Position numbers and translations under genes: made by a program | The notes under the pieces: model-generated | Database searches by the model: none | The model's input: the letters and a program-made list of their open reading frames with translations, nothing else | What the model was told of the DNA's origin: nothing | Source of the DNA: Trinickia violacea | GTDB lineage: Bacteria > Pseudomonadota > Gammaproteobacteria > Burkholderiales > Burkholderiaceae | Direction: 5' to 3' | DNA: 64,000 bases | Assembly: GCF_005280735.1 (NCBI RefSeq) | Contig: NZ_CP040077.1 | Coordinates: 2,108,001 to 2,172,000, forward strand | Shown here: in pieces, positions 62,494 to 64,000 of the stretch | How positions within the stretch are numbered: position 1 is the first letter of the stretch | Layout of the letters: every line of letters begins with the position of its first letter

Positions 62494-64000
62494 TTAGCCC
62501 TTCGGGTGGCGATAGAGGGGGCGTTTGACGGCGGGCGGCGGCTTCGGACGGTCGACGCGCACATACAGACGGAAGCGCTCGTCGCGGTCGGCCGCGCGAC
62601 GGCCTTCCCAGACCAGCTTCCACACGTAGCTCAGCATCGGGCTTGGCGCGCTGAAGTCTTGTGAATCCTGACGCAGGATCACGTCGCAGTCGTCGGCGAA
62701 CGAGAACTGCATGTCGCCGAAGTACGCGAAGGTGGCGATCTGCGCGTCGCCCAAGCGGATCGGCGAGATGCACGTGTAATCGTCAGGCAGGTGCGCGGCG
62801 ATTTGCTGGGCGACGTCGCGATAGGTCCGGCTGTAGTTGACCATCGGTAGCCACAGCGTCATCAGGAGCACCCACATCAGCGTCGTGCCGGCGCTCGAGA
62901 GCACCACGCTGCGCCAGAGCACCTTCGGGTGCCGCGCGAGACGCCAGCGCACGAGCGCGAACCAGCTCAGCGTCACGACTACGGCGCAGACGAAGCTGAT
63001 CGCGCTGAATTGCCCGACGTAGCCCGGCACGATCCGCGAGAGATTGCGAGCGAGCTGGTGCGGCACACCCGTCAAGCTCGCGAGCCACACGAGCCAGACG
63101 AACGTGCCGAGGATCGTGAAGGAGAGGAGCGCGAACCAGTCGATCGCGTTGATTGCGCCGCGCTTCAACGTGGGCAGCGCGAAGGCCGCCAGCGTCGCGA
63201 GCGGCGGCAACAGCAGGATGTAGAGGAGGTTGCTCTGATGGCTTTGCAGCACGACCAGCACGAGCAGCGGCGCGAGCACGAGCAGCGGAATCGCGATGTG
63301 CGGCTTGCGGCGCAGGCCGCCCCAGCTGAACCACGCCCAGATCGCGAGCGGCCAGGCGGGCCACGTGAAAAGCGGCAGGTTCTTTAGCGCGTAGATCAGC
63401 ACATAGCTCGGCGGCGCGGAAAAGCGGTTGAAGCTGCCGTTCGCCCATTGGCTGAGGAACCACGCGGCGTCATCGGGATAGGTGAGCAGCGCGGCGACCG
63501 GCCACGAGAACGCGAGCGCGACAGCGAACGGCAGGCCGATCAGAGGCCGCCAGACCGAACGCACTTCGGGAACGATGACGATCATCGCGATCGTGCCGGC
63601 GAGCACCGCGGCGACGACGAGCGGATTGCTCGCCATCGCGATCAGCCCGAGCGCGAGCCCCCACCACAGCGCGCCTTGCACGGGCTTGTCGATGCCGCGC
63701 ACGAGCCCGTAGACGAGCATGCCGATGCAGACGAACTGCGCGAGCTGCGGCGTCGTTTCGTGGCCGCGCTCGGCCAAGCCGAAGCACGCGAGCAGGATCA
63801 AGAGCGCGCCGTCGGCGAGCGTGCGGCCATAGTCGCGCGGCTCGGGTTCGCCGCCGAACGCGTACTTGAACGGCTGCACCTCGGGGCGGCGGCCGAGCAG
63901 ATAGGCCGTGTACCAGACGAACGCGCAAGCCGCGCAGAAGAGCAGGCCGGTGAAGAGTCGCGACGCGTTGCTCGCGTCGACCCACGGGCTGAGCGCGCGG
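62494..64000 (-). CDS. Polytopic membrane protein, glycosyltransferase family 39/83-like (5' end outside window)
   Basis: The frame is open to the right edge, and the internal GTG at 63877-63879 is not the true start, as upstream codons continue in membrane-protein style. About ten hydrophobic segments follow, then a soluble C-terminal portion (from about residue 350 of the visible part) with LRQDSQDFSAPSPMLS and an RLYVRVDRPK ending. The layout resembles ArnT/PMT transferases, but the diagnostic N-terminal acidic loop is outside the window. It lies 4 nt before norM. Confidence 0.65.
   Translation of the reverse strand, partial: RALSPWVDASNASRLFTGLLFCAACAFVWYTAYLLGRRPEVQPFKYAFGGEPEPRDYGRTLADGALLILLACFGLAERGHETTPQLAQFVCIGMLVYGLVRGIDKPVQGALWWGLALGLIAMASNPLVVAAVLAGTIAMIVIVPEVRSVWRPLIGLPFAVALAFSWPVAALLTYPDDAAWFLSQWANGSFNRFSAPPSYVLIYALKNLPLFTWPAWPLAIWAWFSWGGLRRKPHIAIPLLVLAPLLVLVVLQSHQSNLLYILLLPPLATLAAFALPTLKRGAINAIDWFALLSFTILGTFVWLVWLASLTGVPHQLARNLSRIVPGYVGQFSAISFVCAVVVTLSWFALVRWRLARHPKVLWRSVVLSSAGTTLMWVLLMTLWLPMVNYSRTYRDVAQQIAAHLPDDYTCISPIRLGDAQIATFAYFGDMQFSFADDCDVILRQDSQDFSAPSPMLSYVWKLVWEGRRAADRDERFRLYVRVDRPKPPPAVKRPLYRHPKG

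Overview
The window reads as chromosomal DNA of a GC-rich betaproteobacterium of the family Burkholderiaceae (Burkholderia, Paraburkholderia, Caballeronia or Trinickia type). The evidence is gene content and order: sbp-cysTWA-cysB, rpsF-priB-rpsR-rplI-dnaB, an arn cluster with a split arnA, moeA-moaD-moaE and clpB, with strong G/C third-position bias. The species cannot be fixed from the sequence alone. I found no tRNA, rRNA, insertion sequence, integrase or CRISPR array.

Layout. 1-4.5 kb (mostly minus): a NodIJ-type ABC exporter, a universal stress protein, a DUF2939 protein, and lexA with a small downstream gene behind two LexA boxes. 4.6-9.9 kb (plus): the sulfate importer operon and cysB. 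9.9-10.7 kb: a small, less GC-rich two-gene cassette of unknown function. 10.8-12.2 kb: yjdM and an asparaginase. 12.4-17.2 kb: the glyoxylate operon gcl-hyi-glxR with a divergent LysR gene. 17.4-19.0 kb: an ECF sigma/anti-sigma pair. 19.2-22.3 kb: the S6 ribosomal operon and dnaB. 22.4-24.1 kb: a DUF47/Pit phosphate transport pair. 24.2-28.3 kb (minus): an SDR that lacks its catalytic residues, an NlpC/P60 lipoprotein and a PIN-PhoH ATPase. 28.7-36.7 kb (minus): the arn (lipid A aminoarabinose) cluster ending in bcp. 36.9-44.1 kb: an Mth938-like protein, then aminotransferase, hom, thrC, moeA, moaD and moaE. 44.2-45.5 kb: a truncated haemoglobin and a divergent NsrR-type regulator with an NsrR-like operator between them. 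45.6-48.2 kb: clpB behind a heat-shock promoter. 48.4-50.1 kb: a transferred-looking hipBA module whose hipA is frameshifted. 50.3-51.3 kb: a YidB-like and a helix-hairpin-helix protein. 51.5-60.1 kb (minus): the pair yfhM (bacterial alpha-2-macroglobulin) and pbpC. 60.2-64 kb: a merR gene overlapping a frameshifted carboxymuconolactone-decarboxylase-like gene, a MATE transporter and a partial membrane glycosyltransferase-like gene.

How the genes work together. Most blocks are self-contained pathways: sulfate uptake and its activator, glyoxylate to glycerate, homoserine to threonine, molybdopterin synthesis and insertion, and aminoarabinose modification of lipid A. The most unusual points are: two single-base frameshifts, one in the hipA kinase core and one that alters both members of the overlapping merR/decarboxylase pair; the cassette at 9975-10639; the nitric-oxide type operator beside nsrR; a 13-copy hexanucleotide repeat inside the pbpC transpeptidase region; and an SDR in which Ser, Tyr and Lys of the active site are all replaced.
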